Assembly: GCA_030544215.1 (NCBI GenBank)
Contig: JARZZO010000011.1
Span: 43,553,001-43,617,000, forward strand
Length of the DNA: 64,000 nt
Direction of reading: 5' to 3'
DNA from: Zantedeschia hybrid cultivar
Lineage: Eukaryota > Streptophyta > Magnoliopsida > Alismatales > Araceae
The position numbers were made by a program, and so were the translations under genes. Below the pieces are notes generated by a model. It saw only the letters and a program-made list of their open reading frames with translations. It did not search any database and was not told the origin of the DNA. Numbering within the stretch: position 1 is the first letter of the stretch; the number at the start of each line of letters is the position of its first letter. Below, piece by piece: positions 10,522 to 21,640 of the stretch.

Positions 10522-11542
10522 ACCAATCTTTCTCTTAAAGATCTATTTGCAACCGATAGGTACTATACCTTCGGACAAGTCGACCATATTCCAAAGATAT
10601 ACATTGACTAAATTTTAGAATTCATAGCATCTTGCCATTTCCCTGCCTTTAGACTTTCAATGACCTCCTAATAAGTCTTAGAATAAATCATCCTCATTAT
10701 AAATTATCCTAGAACCATCCAAATTGATATGTCCTACATATCTTCGGGTGGTTTAGGTACTCTTTCTGACCTACGAGGTTCTTGTGTACTTTCTTGAATA
10801 GGTTCAGAAACTTACAGTTCATGTGATGAACTATTGACAGTTTGTGGGTCTGGAATTTCTTCCAGAATTACTTTACTCCCACTGTCCTTTTGGAGAATAT
10901 AATCTTCTCCAAAAAGACAATTATCCTGGCTATAAACACCTTTTGTCCGCCAAGATGATAAAAGTAATATCATAAGTTTCCTTCGTATATCCCACAAATC
11001 TGCATTTATCAGTTTTAGACTCCAGCTTATCTGCATCATGTCTTTTGACATGGACAGGACATCCTCAGATTTTAACATATTTATGGTCTGGTTTCCTTCC
11101 ACTTCATATCTCATATGGGGTGGATGCAACAAATTTGTTAGGTACCTTGTTCAGGATATATATAGCCCAGTTAAGTACATATCCCTATAAGGACACTGAT
11201 AATTTGGACATGCTCATCATCGATCGCACCATTTCCATTAATGTGCGATTCCTCCTTTCTGATATACCATTCATTTGGAGTGTATAAGGAGGTGTAAGTT
11301 GAGAAAGGATACCATTATCCTTTAGGTATTTAGTGAACTCTGTACTTAAGTATTCACCACCACGATCAGATTGGATGGTTTTTATGACCTTTCCAGTTGT
11401 TTCTCTACTTCATTCTTAAATTCTTTGAATTTCTCAAAGGCATCAGATTTATACTCCAATAAGTATATGAATCCAAACCATGAATAATCATCAGTGAATG
11501 TAATGAAGTATGAGAAACCACTAATGGCTTAGGTAGACATAG
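10522..11542 (-). pseudogene. Copia-A integrase C-terminal half and start of RT
   Basis: Minus-strand translation gives integrase core remnants (FITFTDDYS, then KFKEFKNEVEKQLE) near 11530-11380, a degenerate linker (open 11132-10812) and the RT start ending in KRKIG at 10522. It aligns with Copia-B 22560-21520. Several stops and frameshifts are present. The left break is Athila-1 and the right break is Copia-B (TSD catag, 11538-11542 and 28046-28050). Confidence 0.85.
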
Positions 11543-13107
11543 TGTTGGGTTCTCGGGTTTCTCCGGATCTCCTGCGCAGCGGAAATAAAAATAAAAACGG
11601 AGATCCATTCTCGTTTCGAAAATACCAAAAACTAAATTATCGGATAATCGGTTCTTACCGTGTGCGGATTCGAATCCGCAACCGTTCGGTTCCGTCGGTG
11701 CGACACCGCAAGCCGTGCAAGCGCCGGGCCTTTAGCGGAGTCCACGTGATCTCCTTGCGGTGGATATCCTCGCGTTCCTCGTTCTTCGCAGCCACGAAAC
11801 CTCCGCCGGTCGCTGCAACGATCGCCGCAATGCGCAGACGATTTCCCGTCGAACGGGAGTCGGAGAAACGGTGGAGCAGATCCAAGGATCTGGATCTAAC
11901 CTGGGGCACTACAGAGAGAGAGAAAGAGAGGCGGGGGCGGCTAGGTTTAGCAGCAAGCAACTTGGCCTGCTCAGCCCGTTCGCTACATTTTATATCAACC
12001 GCGCAGTTTTTCATAAAAACCCCCGGTTTATATAAAACTCACTTATTTATCCATCGCCTTGAGAATCATTTGCGTGTGACCCTCTAGGCCCAATAACTAG
12101 TCCAATTAATGGCCCAATAAGCTCAGTGACTCCTCACTGCCTCGATTAATTAATTAATAACTCAAATTAATTAATTAATCAATTGAATTGATGTCGCACA
12201 TCGAATTCGATCGGGCCTCTGATCACGTTGGGTGCCAAGCAACACCGTGTGAACCTGGAAGGTATCGGAGTTAAGTAACCCACTCTTGGAACCTTTTCGC
12301 CGACAGTTACCGCGTGGATATAATCCTTCATTCGTACAATACTCTCGAGTCAACTCAAGATATGGCTTGCTGTCAAACCCTAACCGGTCGACTCACTTGG
12401 ATTGGATACCGTGTGGATATAATCCTTCATTCGTACAATATCGGAAAATTGCTTTCTTGATATTATCGTCTGCCCTGGCCAGAGACTTTCGCTCATCCTT
12501 CCTAGAGCATTCTCTCTCATCGTACCGAGAGCGAATGATTCCTTATTGACACACAATTCCCTTCAACGGTATTCCGTTGTACCCAATCCTTGGTTGTTTA
12601 GAATCCCGTGGTTAGAGATTTATAAACCAAGGTCAAAGAATAGAAGTCCACCGATAAGGTGTCCTTGGTGTCTTAGGACCGAGGACCATCCACGCAACTG
12701 CGACAATAGAATCAAGCTTGTTGACAGTGAGGTACAATACCATCCAGCGATTCAGTCAGATCAGTTCAGTGAACTCATTCTCTAATGAGCACCTATATAT
12801 TCGCTTTAGTGTCTCCACACAAGTGACTTATGAGATCAGTCACCCTCATCGCATGAGCAGGAGTAATCTGCACTAGTGTAACCGGATATCCGATGTCCTT
12901 CTTGGATATTCTCCGACTATGAACGATTAAGAATGTGTGTTAAGTGTTTAGTCTCATTAGTATGATCACTATCGCACATATTCACGGACTTCATTATGAG
13001 ATGATAATTAATACGATTTACACACACAATGAATATTATGCCATTATATTAATAAATGAACGAGATTTACATAGTCAGATTAACTTGTAGGCCACCTAAG
13101 ACTAACA
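11543..13107 (-). repeat. Copia-B 3' LTR
   Basis: In plus coordinates it runs TGTTGGGTTCTCGGG to GACTAACA. It matches 26498-28045 but is visibly more diverged than the TR-GAG LTR pair. It carries a 27-nt segment twice (12314-12340 and 12413-12439), while the 5' LTR has it once. Frames such as 11542-12087 are LTR sequence, not genes. Confidence 0.92.
12314..12439. repeat. 27-nt segment copied within the Copia-B 3' LTR
   Basis: GTGGATATAATCCTTCATTC plus seven more bases appears at 12314-12340 and again at 12413-12439. In the 5' LTR only the first position (about 27254) has it; at the second, an unrelated GCTGATGA joins straight to ATATCGG. Confidence 0.8.
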
Positions 13108-13120
13108 ATCCCCCACTTGG
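13108..13120 (-). other. Copia-B polypurine tract
   Basis: The sense strand reads CCAAGTGGGGGAT directly before the LTR start TGTTAGTC. Confidence 0.85.
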
Positions 13121-13136
13121 ACTAAAGCCAATCACC

Positions 13137-14123
13137 TTAATGCAGTAAGCCTATAGACTCTAGGTGACTCTCAAACACAATTTGAGCCAACGACTTTGTT
13201 AGTAGATCTACTACATTGTCAACAGATGGAACTCTTTCCAGCATTACATATCCTCTAGATATGATCTCCCTGATAATATGAAAGCGCCTCAAAATGTCTT
13301 TCGATTTCTGATGAGACCGCGGCTCTTTCACTTGTGCAATAGTCCCATTGTTGTCGTACAACAGCGGAACATGATCAAAGATGCAAGGAACTATGTCAAG
13401 GTCGGTGATGAACTTCTTCAACTATACTACTTCTTTGAAATCTTTAGCTGCAGCGATGTACTCAGCTTCAGTCGTCGAATCTACAGTGGTTGCTTGCTTG
13501 GAACTCTTCCAGCACACTTCCGTTTAATGTAAACACAGATCCAGATGTAGACTTGCTATCATTTGGATATGATTGGAAACTCGAGTTAGTAAAGACTCGC
13601 AGTTTCAAGTCACCTCCTCCATAGACAAGAAACGTATCCTTAGTTCTTCTCAAGTACTTAAGGATACATTTCACTGTCTTCTAGTGCTCTTCGCCTGGAT
13701 CAGCCTAAAATCTACTCGTAACACTTAGAGCAAATGAAACATCATGCTGTGTACATAGCATGGCATACATAATAGATCCCATGGTAGAGGCATAAGGAAC
13801 TCTATCTATGAATGCCCTCTCATTAGGAGTCTTAGGAAACTGTTCCTTTGAGAGATTAATTCCATGTCTTATTGGTATGAGACCTCTCTTGAAATTTTTC
13901 ATGCCAAACCTTTTGACTATGGTATCTATGTACAAGGATTGGGTCATTCCAAGCATCCTCTTTGATCCATCTCTATAGATCCGTATTCCCAATACGTAGG
14001 ACGCTTCTCCCAAGTCCTTCATGGAGAAGTTTTTTGACAGCTAGATCTTTACTGATGACATCATAGCTACATCATTCTCATTAAGTAGTATATCATCTAC
14101 ATAAAGAAGTAAGAAGGTAACTG
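13137..14123 (-). pseudogene. Copia-B RT C-terminal part and RNase H
   Basis: The minus strand begins at the TR-GAG junction with VTFLLLYVDDILL; the YVDD codons are 14092-14103. It continues with MKDLGEASYVLGIRIYRD (from 14022), the TQHDVSFALS block, LKYLRRTKDTFLVYGG and RNase H ending in LAQIVFESH. Stops lie at about 14040, 13704 and 13685 and small frameshifts at about 13440. Catalytic YVDD is preserved, so the RT was probably disabled by the insertion and later stops. Confidence 0.88.
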
Positions 14124-14217
14124 TGTAAGGACTGAGGTTTCGGGTTCTGTATTCGGGTCGGGTTCGGGCCGGATCCCCTGGTTTGGACCCTGAGGGGAGT
14201 CTTGAGAGTTTTGACTG

Positions 14218-14518
14218 AATGACGTCTGCACTGCTCGACGCCTTTCAAAAGGCGTCAGGTTGTGTGGACGCCATTTAAGTCTGCTTGCTGTTGTGCCACG
14301 TGGGCGGGTTTCAGGCCGCGAGAGTACGGCCCATGTCTCGTCGTCTGAACGGCGTCCATGATGCACGACGCGATTCAGACTGCGACTCTGCGGTGTCAGT
14401 GTGCGGTGCCTGACATGTCGTTTGAACGGCGTCCGTAGTGGTCGACGCGTTTCAGAGCGCTATCAGTACGGCCCATCTTGTCACCTGATAGACGTCTGTC
14501 TCTGTCGACGCGTTTTAG
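14218..14518. repeat. First cluster of GGCGTC/GACGC inverted-repeat modules
   Basis: Five modules of about 30 bp each read as G(G/A)CGTC, 9-11 variable bases, then GACGC(C/G) and an A/T-rich TTTYA tail. The A/T tail is often complementary to bases before the left half. The cluster lies in the presumed U3 and recurs in the 3' LTR (about 18507-18817) and both solo LTRs. Confidence 0.75.
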
Positions 14519-15090
14519 CCAGTTTCTGATTGACCCCGCGAGCCTCCCCTTCTTTCCCTCATTCTCGCCTCCACCCTCTCTCTCTTCGCCCCCTCCGCCC
14601 TCCTTTCTCCCTTCCCTTCCTCTTCTTCCTCTTCCATCACTCCAATACCTCCTTACCTCTCACCTATACCTCCACCACTTCCTTCGCGGCGTTCCATTCT
14701 CCGGACGGCGGCCGACGTCCCGGCGGAGTGGCGGCGTCCTCGAGGGTACCGGCGGCGGTCTGCGGTGCGGCGGGTCGGCGGCGGTCTGCGGTGCGGCGGG
14801 TCGGCGGCGCAGAGCTTGGAGGAGTTCAAGAACCGGTAGGAGGACGAACCTTGCATGAATCGTGATTATCTTGTTTATGATTTCCTTGGCGTGGCATGAT
14901 ATGTTTTGGGTTAGACTGAGCATGTTTAGGGGGTTTTCTTGTGGGAATGACTATGTTAGGGATTGTGGAATTGTAGCTTGCTTGTGGTAGATGATTTCCC
15001 TTTCCTCCCCTTTCTGTTTTGGGCATTTTCGGGGTGTTTGGGGTTGAAGGAGGAACCCTCGGATCGAACCAGAGAACCAGGTTTCTGGCG

Positions 15091-15450
15091 CTAAACGGCG
15101 TCGTGCCTGGTCGACGCCTTTTAGAAGGACGTCAGGGCAGTACGACGCCTTTTTAGGGCAGAAACCTCTCTGTTCGAGGTTTTGTTGTACGGGGTTCTGT
15201 CGCTAAAAGACGTCATGTATGGACGACGCCTTTTGGAAGGACGTCGGACCATCATGACACCTTTTAGGCAGGAAATCACCCCGACTGAGGCTTCTGCAAA
15301 TCTGAATTCTGTGGTGAATGGCGTCTGTGGAGTCTGACGCGTTTTAAAGGGCGGCTTCCCATGTCGGCGTGGTTTAAGGAATAATCTGGTTTTAATGAAC
15401 CTGTTTTAGGGGCTTGAATGGCGTCGACCTCGGTCGACGCGATTCAAGAC
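15091..15450. repeat. Second cluster of GGCGTC/GACGC modules, with a 34-nt near-palindrome
   Basis: About seven modules. The last (15414-15447) is nearly a perfect palindrome: 16-bp arms with one mismatch and a 2-nt centre, left arm TTGAATGGCGTCGACC. Its copies are at 19685-19718 (3' LTR), about 42393-42423 (solo LTR) and about 31155-31190 (solo LTR, minus strand). Confidence 0.8.
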
Positions 15451-16843
15451 AGAACTACTTAACTCCTGTTATTTAACACATGTTTTACGATTGGATGGTT
15501 CAAATGCATACTTTAAGTTGTACACTGAGACTGAGGACTTCTGCGTGAATGGAATTACATCATGTATGTATGTGTGTTTATGCGGATATGGAATTGGAAC
15601 TACTGTGGTTTACGTCTGTCACCATGGGCCAATGGGGGTGAGCCATGGTGTCTGTGAGGCATTGTGCCGTACCGGTGGGGGAGTGGTACATGTTGTGTTT
15701 TGCCTTTGGCTGAGGGAAACAAAACCACCTTGAGCCCGTCGGGCCAGAGTAGCCGGTGCGCTATCCGAGGGGTTGCTGTTTGGTCTCAGCGGGTCGGGGT
15801 TTTCCCTGTTTGTCGTGGCAGCTTCCGGCGCGTTTCTAGCTGTGGAGCAGGTTGTGGTACTGTTGGAGTTGTTTTACCCCTGTAGCCACTGGGCCTGATG
15901 TGACCTTTGATCAAGGTTACGAGTGGTACCCTTCGCCCTTTAGCCTGACGCAGCCCGGGAGGTTAGGGTTGTGGGTAGTTCCTGTAGCTTCGGCTTGACG
16001 AGGGTTCACCGGTCCCCAGGGCCCTCCTGAAGCGCCGAGGCCTGGCATGGAGGAAATCCGGTCGGTAGGACAGTAGTCTAGACTGCTTGTGTGCAGATGT
16101 AGCTGGGCAGTGGTGGTTCACTGTTGCCAGCTAGTCCTAGTTTGACTCACTGCCTCACCCTACAGTGCCCTGGAACACTGTAGGGGCGGACAGGCATGAG
16201 CAGCGGTGGTAGTGTTGTGAGGCGACATTTGACTTCGGTCGACAGTGTGGTTTGGTCGCTTTGTGGACTTTGGCTGTGAGACGTGACTTTGTGTTGGGTT
16301 CTTCGGGTTACTTAGAACTGTTCCTGCTACACTGCTTATGCATATGTTTCATATCAGATTTGGGTGCTATGTCTACTGCTTTACTTAATTGCCATATATC
16401 CGTATTGTTGCACTTGTGGGTGTGTGAGTGGGAGGCAGGGGATCGGATGATCCCTACTGAGCCCAATTCTAGTGTGACTCACTCCCTGCGGTTTCAGGTG
16501 TGGACCTCGTGGCGTGTGGCGGCGTGTGGTGTCTTCTTGGTGTGCGGACCAGCAGCTGTCTCAGTTCCGGGGTATGCCCCGATGTTGTTGTACTTTACTT
16601 ATGCCTGTACTTATTTAATTTGTTGGACCATGTAATTATTGTTGGACTGTATACGGACATTGTTAATCTCTTTCCTGCGCACTTGTACTTTCCTTGTAGT
16701 CCGTGTGATTGTTATATTTAGCCTTGTTTAGCGCTTACTCCTCCAGATGTGTTGTGTGAGATCCGGGTGTGAACCCGCAGTTAATGGGCCGACATCCATT
16801 TAGTGATCGGGTCTCCGGTCATAGGATGGCAGATCGTTACAGT

Positions 16844-16859
16844 TGGTATCAGAGCTCAG
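16844..16859 (+). other. TR-GAG primer binding site (initiator Met-tRNA type)
   Basis: TGGTATCAGAGCTCAG begins two bases after the 5' LTR. TGGTATCAGAGC complements the 3' end of plant initiator tRNA-Met. Confidence 0.88.
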
Positions 16860-16995
16860 TCTGGTCGAGTATGTGGTAAACTAGGTTAGATATTATAGTC
16901 CAACAATAAGTACAAGTCTGTACAGGCGATGGCTGCTGGTGTAGATCGGTAGGTTTTGACATGTTTTGGTTCGATTTGCGTGTTGTGGAGTAGTG

Positions 16996-18036
16996 ATGGC
17001 ACCGAAGAGGAGAGTTCTGTTGGCTCGTGGTTCGAGAGCAGATGATGGCGGTTCGAGGGCAGAAGGACATAATGTGGATCGTTTCATGGAAGCTATGATT
17101 GGGACTATGTCTAGATACCAGCAGGGAGATGGAAGTGAGGGGTCCAATTCCCGAGGTGGCCAGTCTATGGTGATGGAATGGTTCTTGAAGTTGAAGCCCC
17201 CTTCTTTCACGGGTCAACCAGTTCCAGACGTAGTAGCTCATTGGATAAAGGAGGTAGAGAAGGCATTTGATGTTCTTGAATGTGCTGAGAATGACAAGAC
17301 CTTGTTGGCAACCTACTTGCTGAAGGGCGATGCTTATGATTGGTGGGTTACCATCAAGGGGATGATGTTTCCAGATAGGTCCTTGAGAGAGATTCCTTGG
17401 GAAGGCTTTGTGAGAGAGTTTAGTGGACAATACTTTCCGAGGCACGTTCAGAGGGCCAAGGAAAGGGAGTTTATGGAATTGGTGCAGGATGGTATGACAG
17501 TTCTAGAATATCAGATGAAATTTGTAGCTCTGGGAAGATTTGCTCCACACATATCTGAGCATGAGGATCTTAGGACGGAGAAATTCGTGGATGGACTTCG
17601 GCATGATCTGAGGGAGTTTGTGGCAGCTCATTGTTGTAAGGATCTGGCGTCGGCAGTTCGGTGCGCGGCAGCGGTGGAGATGCAGTTCCAACACACGGCG
17701 AAGGAGTCGGAGCATTCAGCACAGGGGAAGCAGCAAAGCAGGGATAGATCAGCGGTCTTTTCGTCAGGTGGTTCGAGTTCCTTTGAGCTCGAGTTCCAAG
17801 AGGTACCTTGTGACAAGGATGAAGACGGTTCGGTTCAGCAGATGCAGACGGAGGTCAGCTGGCAACAGGAAGCAAGGCGGGACGCTGCGGATCGTTGTCC
17901 CCGTTGTGGCAGGTTTCATGGTAATCGGATATGTCCATTGATCACTGGTAGCTGTTTTGGCTGTGGTAGGAAGGGACATCTCGCGAGGAACTGTCCCCAG
18001 AAGAATAAGGCAGGTCAGGAGCCGAGTGGTCAGTAG
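16996..18036 (+). CDS. gag: Gag of the TR-GAG element, intact
   Basis: 346 codons from the ATG at 16996 (MAPKRR); an in-frame ATG at 16966 would add ten residues and is less likely because its leader peptide is Cys-rich. A basic N-terminus is followed by the retrotransposon gag domain (about residues 60-230, with WIKEVEKAF, DAYDWW, FSGQYFPRHV and ALGRFAPH) and a C-terminal zinc part: a CPRCG/C cluster, then a CCHC knuckle CFGCGRKGHLARNC (about residues 320-333). It would form the particle shell and bind RNA. It is the only complete retrotransposon gene in the window. No pol follows, so protease, RT and integrase must come from a partner element. An intact frame argues for recent activity or selection on gag. 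Confidence 0.9.
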   Translation: MAPKRRVLLARGSRADDGGSRAEGHNVDRFMEAMIGTMSRYQQGDGSEGSNSRGGQSMVMEWFLKLKPPSFTGQPVPDVVAHWIKEVEKAFDVLECAENDKTLLATYLLKGDAYDWWVTIKGMMFPDRSLREIPWEGFVREFSGQYFPRHVQRAKEREFMELVQDGMTVLEYQMKFVALGRFAPHISEHEDLRTEKFVDGLRHDLREFVAAHCCKDLASAVRCAAAVEMQFQHTAKESEHSAQGKQQSRDRSAVFSSGGSSSFELEFQEVPCDKDEDGSVQQMQTEVSWQQEARRDAADRCPRCGRFHGNRICPLITGSCFGCGRKGHLARNCPQKNKAGQEPSGQ

Positions 18037-18399
18037 GAGCCCGGGGCGTTGAGTGGTGTTGCGTCTCTTTGTGGAGGTCCGAGAGGCTGGGCTAGATAAG
18101 CACTTTTATCTTGTCTTACTTAGAGGTGGTTGCGAACCCTTGTGGCGCTTTTACGTACTTGGGTTTGGTGGAGAATCGGTTTTGTAATATGTGCCTTGCT
18201 AGTGTGTGGTTATTTTGATCTATCAGCTTTTGTCAAAATTGAGAGTCTTGGTTAGCTTGGTGTGAATTTCTTTGGCTAGTTACGTGGAGCCCAGTGGGTT
18301 TGAGCGGTGAGAATGATCGTTGTGAATTGTGTTGCCGGTATGTGATGGTTACCCGAGATTATCGTGAGCGGTTGCAAATTTCGAGGACGAAATTCTTTT
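18037..18399 (+). other. TR-GAG 3' internal region, non-coding
   Basis: 376 bases separate the gag stop from the 3' LTR. Translation in all frames shows no protease or RT motif. It ends with TTTCGAGGACGAAATTC before the polypurine tract, a junction typical of plant Gypsy elements. Confidence 0.75.
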
Positions 18400-18412
18400 A
18401 AGGGGGGGAGAA
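18400..18412 (+). other. TR-GAG polypurine tract
   Basis: AAGGGGGGGAGAA directly precedes the 3' LTR. Confidence 0.9.
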
Positions 18413-21112
18413 TGTAAGGACTGAGGTTTCGGGTTCTGTATTCGGGTCGGGTTCGGGCCGGATCCCCTGGTTTGGACCCTGAGGGGAGTCTTGAGAGTTT
18501 TGACTGAATGACGTCTGCACTGCTCGACGCCTTTCAAAAGGCATCAGGTTGTGTGGACGCCATTTAAGTCTGCTTGTTGTTGTGCCACGTGGGCGCCACG
18601 TGGGCGGGTTTCGGGCCGCGAGAGTACGGCCCCTGTCTCGTCGTCTGAACGGCGTCCATGATGCACGACACGATTCAGACTGCGACTCTGCGGTGTCAGT
18701 GTGCGGTGCCTGACATGTCGTCTGAACGGCGTCCGTGGTGGTCGACGCGTTTCAGAGCGCTGTCAGTACGGCCCATCTTGTCACTTGATAGACGTCTGTC
18801 TCTGTCGACGGGTTTTAGCCAGTTTCTGATTGACCCCGCGAGCCTCCCCTTCTTTCCCTCATTCTCGCCTCCACCCTCTCTCTCTTCGCCGCCTCCGCCC
18901 TCCTTTCTCCCTTCCCTTCCTCTTCTTCCTCTTCCATCACTCCAATACCTCACCTCTCACCTCTACCTCCACCACTTCCTTCGCGGCGTTCCATTCTCCG
19001 GATGACGGCCGACGTCCCGGCAGAGTGGCGGCGTCCTCGAGGGTATCAGCGGCGGTCTGCGGTGCAGCGGGTCGGCGGCGCGGAGCTTGGAGGAGTTCAA
19101 GAACCGGTAGGGGGACGAACCTTGCATGAATCGTGATTATCTTGTTTATGGTTTTCTTGGCGTGGCATGATATGTTTTGGGTTAGACTGAGCATGTTTAG
19201 GGGGTTTTCTTGTGGGAATGACTGTGTTAGGGATTGTGGAATTGTAGCATGCTTGTGGTAGATGATTTCCCTTTCCTCCCCCTTCTGTTTTGGGCATTTT
19301 CGGGGTGTTTAGGGTTGAAGGAGGAACCCTCGGATCGAACCAGAGAACCAGGTTTCTGGCGCTAAACGGCGTCGTGCCTGGTCGACGCCTTTTAGAAGGA
19401 CGTCAGGGCAGTACGACGCCTTTTTAGGGCAGAAACCTCACTGTTCGAGGTTTCTTTGTACGGGGTTCTAGCGCTAAAAGACGTCATGTATGGACGACAC
19501 CTTTTGGAAGGACGTCGGACCATCATGACGCCTTTTAGGCAGGAAATCACCCCGACTGAGGCTTCTGCAAATCTGAATTCTGTGGTGAATGGCGTCTGTG
19601 GAGTCTGACGTGTTTTAAAGGGCGGCTTGCCATGTCGACGTGGTTTAAGGAATAATCTGGTTTTATTGAACCTGTTTTAGGGGTTTGAATGGCGTCGACC
19701 TCGGTCGACGCGATTCAAGACAGAACTGCTTAACTCCTATTATTTAACACATGTTTTACGATTGGATGGTTCAAATGCATGCTTTAAGTTGTACACTGAG
19801 ACTGAGGACTTCTGCGTGAATGGAATTACATCATGTATGTATGTGTGTTTTTGCGGATATGGAATTGGAACTACTGTGGTTTACGTCTGTCACCATGGGC
19901 CAATGGGGGTGAGCCATGGTGTCTGTAAGGCATTGTGCCGTACCGGTGGGGGAGTGGTACATGTTGTGTTTTGCCTTTGGCTGAGAGAAACAGAACTACC
20001 TTGAGCCCGTCGGGCCGGAGTAGCCGGTGCGCTATCCGAGGGGTTGCTGTTTGGTCTCAGCGGGTCGGGGTTTTCCCTGTTTGTCGTGGCAGCTTCCGGC
20101 GCGTTTCTTGCTGTGGAGCAGGTTGTGGTACTGTTGGAGTTGTTTTACCCCTGTAGCCACTGGGCCTGATGTGACCTTTGATCAAGGTTACGAGTGGTAC
20201 CCTTCGCCCTTTGGCCTGACGCAGCCTGGGAGGTTAGGGTTGTGGGTAGTTCCTGTAGCTTCGGCTTGACGGGGGTTCGCTGGTCCCCAGGGCCCTCCTG
20301 AAGCGCCGAGGCCTGGCGTGGAGGAAATCCGGTCGGTAGGACAGTAATCTAGACTGCTTGTGTGCACACGTAGCTGGGCAGTGGTGGTTCACTGGTGCCA
20401 GCTAGTCCTAGTTTGACTCAGTGCCTCACCCTACAGTGCCCCGGAACACTGTAGGGGCGGACAGGCGTGAGCTGCGGTGGTAGTGTTGTGAGGCGACGTT
20501 TGACTTCGGTCGACAGTGTGGTTTGGTCGCTTTGTGGACTTTGGCTGTGAGACGTGACTTTGTGTTGGGTTCTTCGGGTTACTTAGAACTGTTCCTGCTA
20601 CACTACTTATGCGTATGTTTCATATCAGATTTGGGTGCTATGTCTACTGCTTTACTTAATTGCCATATATCCGTATTGTTGCACTTGTGGGTGTGTGAGT
20701 GGGAGGTAGGGGATCGGATGATCCCTACTGAGTCCGATTCTGGTGTAGCTCACTCCCTGCGGTTTCAGGTGTGGACCTCGTGGCATGTGGCGGCGTGTGG
20801 TGTCTTCTTGGTGTGCGGACCAGCAGCTGTCTCAGTTCCGGGGTATGCCCCAATGTTGTTGTACTTTACTTCTGCCTGTACTTATTTAATTTGTTGGACC
20901 ATGTAATTATTGTTGGACTGTATACGGACATTGTTAATCTCTTTCCTGCGCACTTGTACTTTCCTTGTAGTCCGTGTGATTGTTATATTTAGCCTTGTTT
21001 AGCGCTTACTCCTCCAGATGTGTTGTGTGAGATCCGGGTGTGAACCCGCAGTTAATGGGCCGACATCCATTTAGTGATCGGGTCTCCGGTCATAGGATGG
21101 CGGGTCATTACA
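18413..21112 (+). repeat. TR-GAG 3' LTR
   Basis: 2,700 bp, colinear and nearly identical to 14124-16841. An 11-bp CGTGGGCGCCA tandem duplication near 18590-18605 and a few-base deletion near 18950 distinguish the copies. Confidence 0.92.
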
Positions 21113-21640
21113 AACTGTGCTCCCACTGGTCTTCTTGTACACACAAGGCTCATCTTCATTCTTAATGAAGTTATAAAACTTGACAGCCTCGTCAAATCTC
21201 ATGTTCCAACTCCGGGAAGCTTGCTTTAATCTATAAATGGACCTTTGAAGCTTGCACACTTTATCTGGAGATTCCTTGGATGTGAAGCCTTCCGGTTGTA
21301 TCATATACACCTCTTCCTCAAGGTTACCGTTAACGAAGGTAGTCTTCACATCTATCTTCCAGATCTCATAATCGTAGTGTGCAGCTATGGCGAGTAGAAC
21401 TCTGATCGACTTTATTATGGTAACTGGTGAGAAAGTCTCGTCATAGTCAATTCCTTGCCTTTGACGATATCCCTTTGCCACCAACCTTGCCTTATAAGTA
21501 TCAATCCGTCCATCAGCACCGATCTTTCTCTTAAAGATCCACTTGCATCCGATGGGTACAATACCCTCAGGCAAGTCCTCCAAGTTCCAAACTTGGTTGG
21601 TGTACATGGACTGGATTTCTAAGTTCATGGCTTCTCGTCA
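21113..21640 (-). pseudogene. Copia-B RT, N-terminal part
   Basis: The minus strand from about 21628 carries the opening of the Copia RT domain: NLEDLPEGIVPIGCKWIFKRK, YKARLVAKGYRQRQGIDYDETFSPV, IWKIDVKTTFVNGNLEEEVYM and LKQASRSWN. The frame is open to the TR-GAG junction at 21113. The IDVKTTFVNG block holds the first RT catalytic Asp (D in D-V-K). Removing the insert would rejoin this to the YVDD segment at 14118. Confidence 0.92.

Larger units (their letters stand above)
14124..16841 (+). repeat. TR-GAG 5' LTR
   Basis: It is unusually long at 2,718 bp. Five GGCGTC/GACGC modules lie at 14218-14518, a pyrimidine-rich stretch at about 14540-14660, a CG-rich stretch at about 14690-14840 and seven more modules at 15091-15450. 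A GGGATC/GATCCC hairpin sits at 16439-16454. The longest frame (16252-16635) is repeated in the 3' LTR only because LTRs are copies; in the related solo LTRs it is broken, so it is not called a gene. Confidence 0.92.
14124..21112 (+). mobile_element. TR-GAG-like non-autonomous Gypsy element with 2.7-kb LTRs
   Basis: The LTRs (14124-16841 and 18413-21112) begin TGTAAGG and end TTACA. Exact TSDs aactg lie at 14119-14123 and 21113-21117. The interior is only about 1.57 kb and holds a Met-tRNA-type primer site, one intact gag gene and a polypurine tract, with no protease, RT, RNase H or integrase. This matches the published TR-GAG type (terminal repeats plus gag only). The LTRs differ at only a base or two per 60 on inspection, so it is among the younger insertions. 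It split the RT of Copia-B just before YVDD. Confidence 0.9.

Noticed and set aside
11542..12087. 181-codon frame with Arg-rich stretch
   Set aside because: Begins at the LTR boundary and spans the Copia-B 3' LTR; the 5' LTR copy is interrupted differently.
12220..12300. 5S rRNA-like words in Copia LTRs
   Set aside because: GGGTGCCAAGCAACAC and GTTAAG look vaguely 5S-like, but the order and internal promoter boxes of 5S are absent; it is conserved LTR sequence in Copia-A to D.
14478..14865. Pro/Arg/Ser-rich frames in the TR-GAG LTR (also 18658-19129, 41402-41810, 31767-32453)
   Set aside because: They come from pyrimidine- and CG-rich LTR sequence, occur in several overlapping frames and carry no domain.
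16252..16635. 127-codon frame repeated at 20523-20906
   Set aside because: It lies in both LTRs of one element, so similarity is automatic. The same stretch in the solo LTR (about 42990-43250) has a stop and frameshift.
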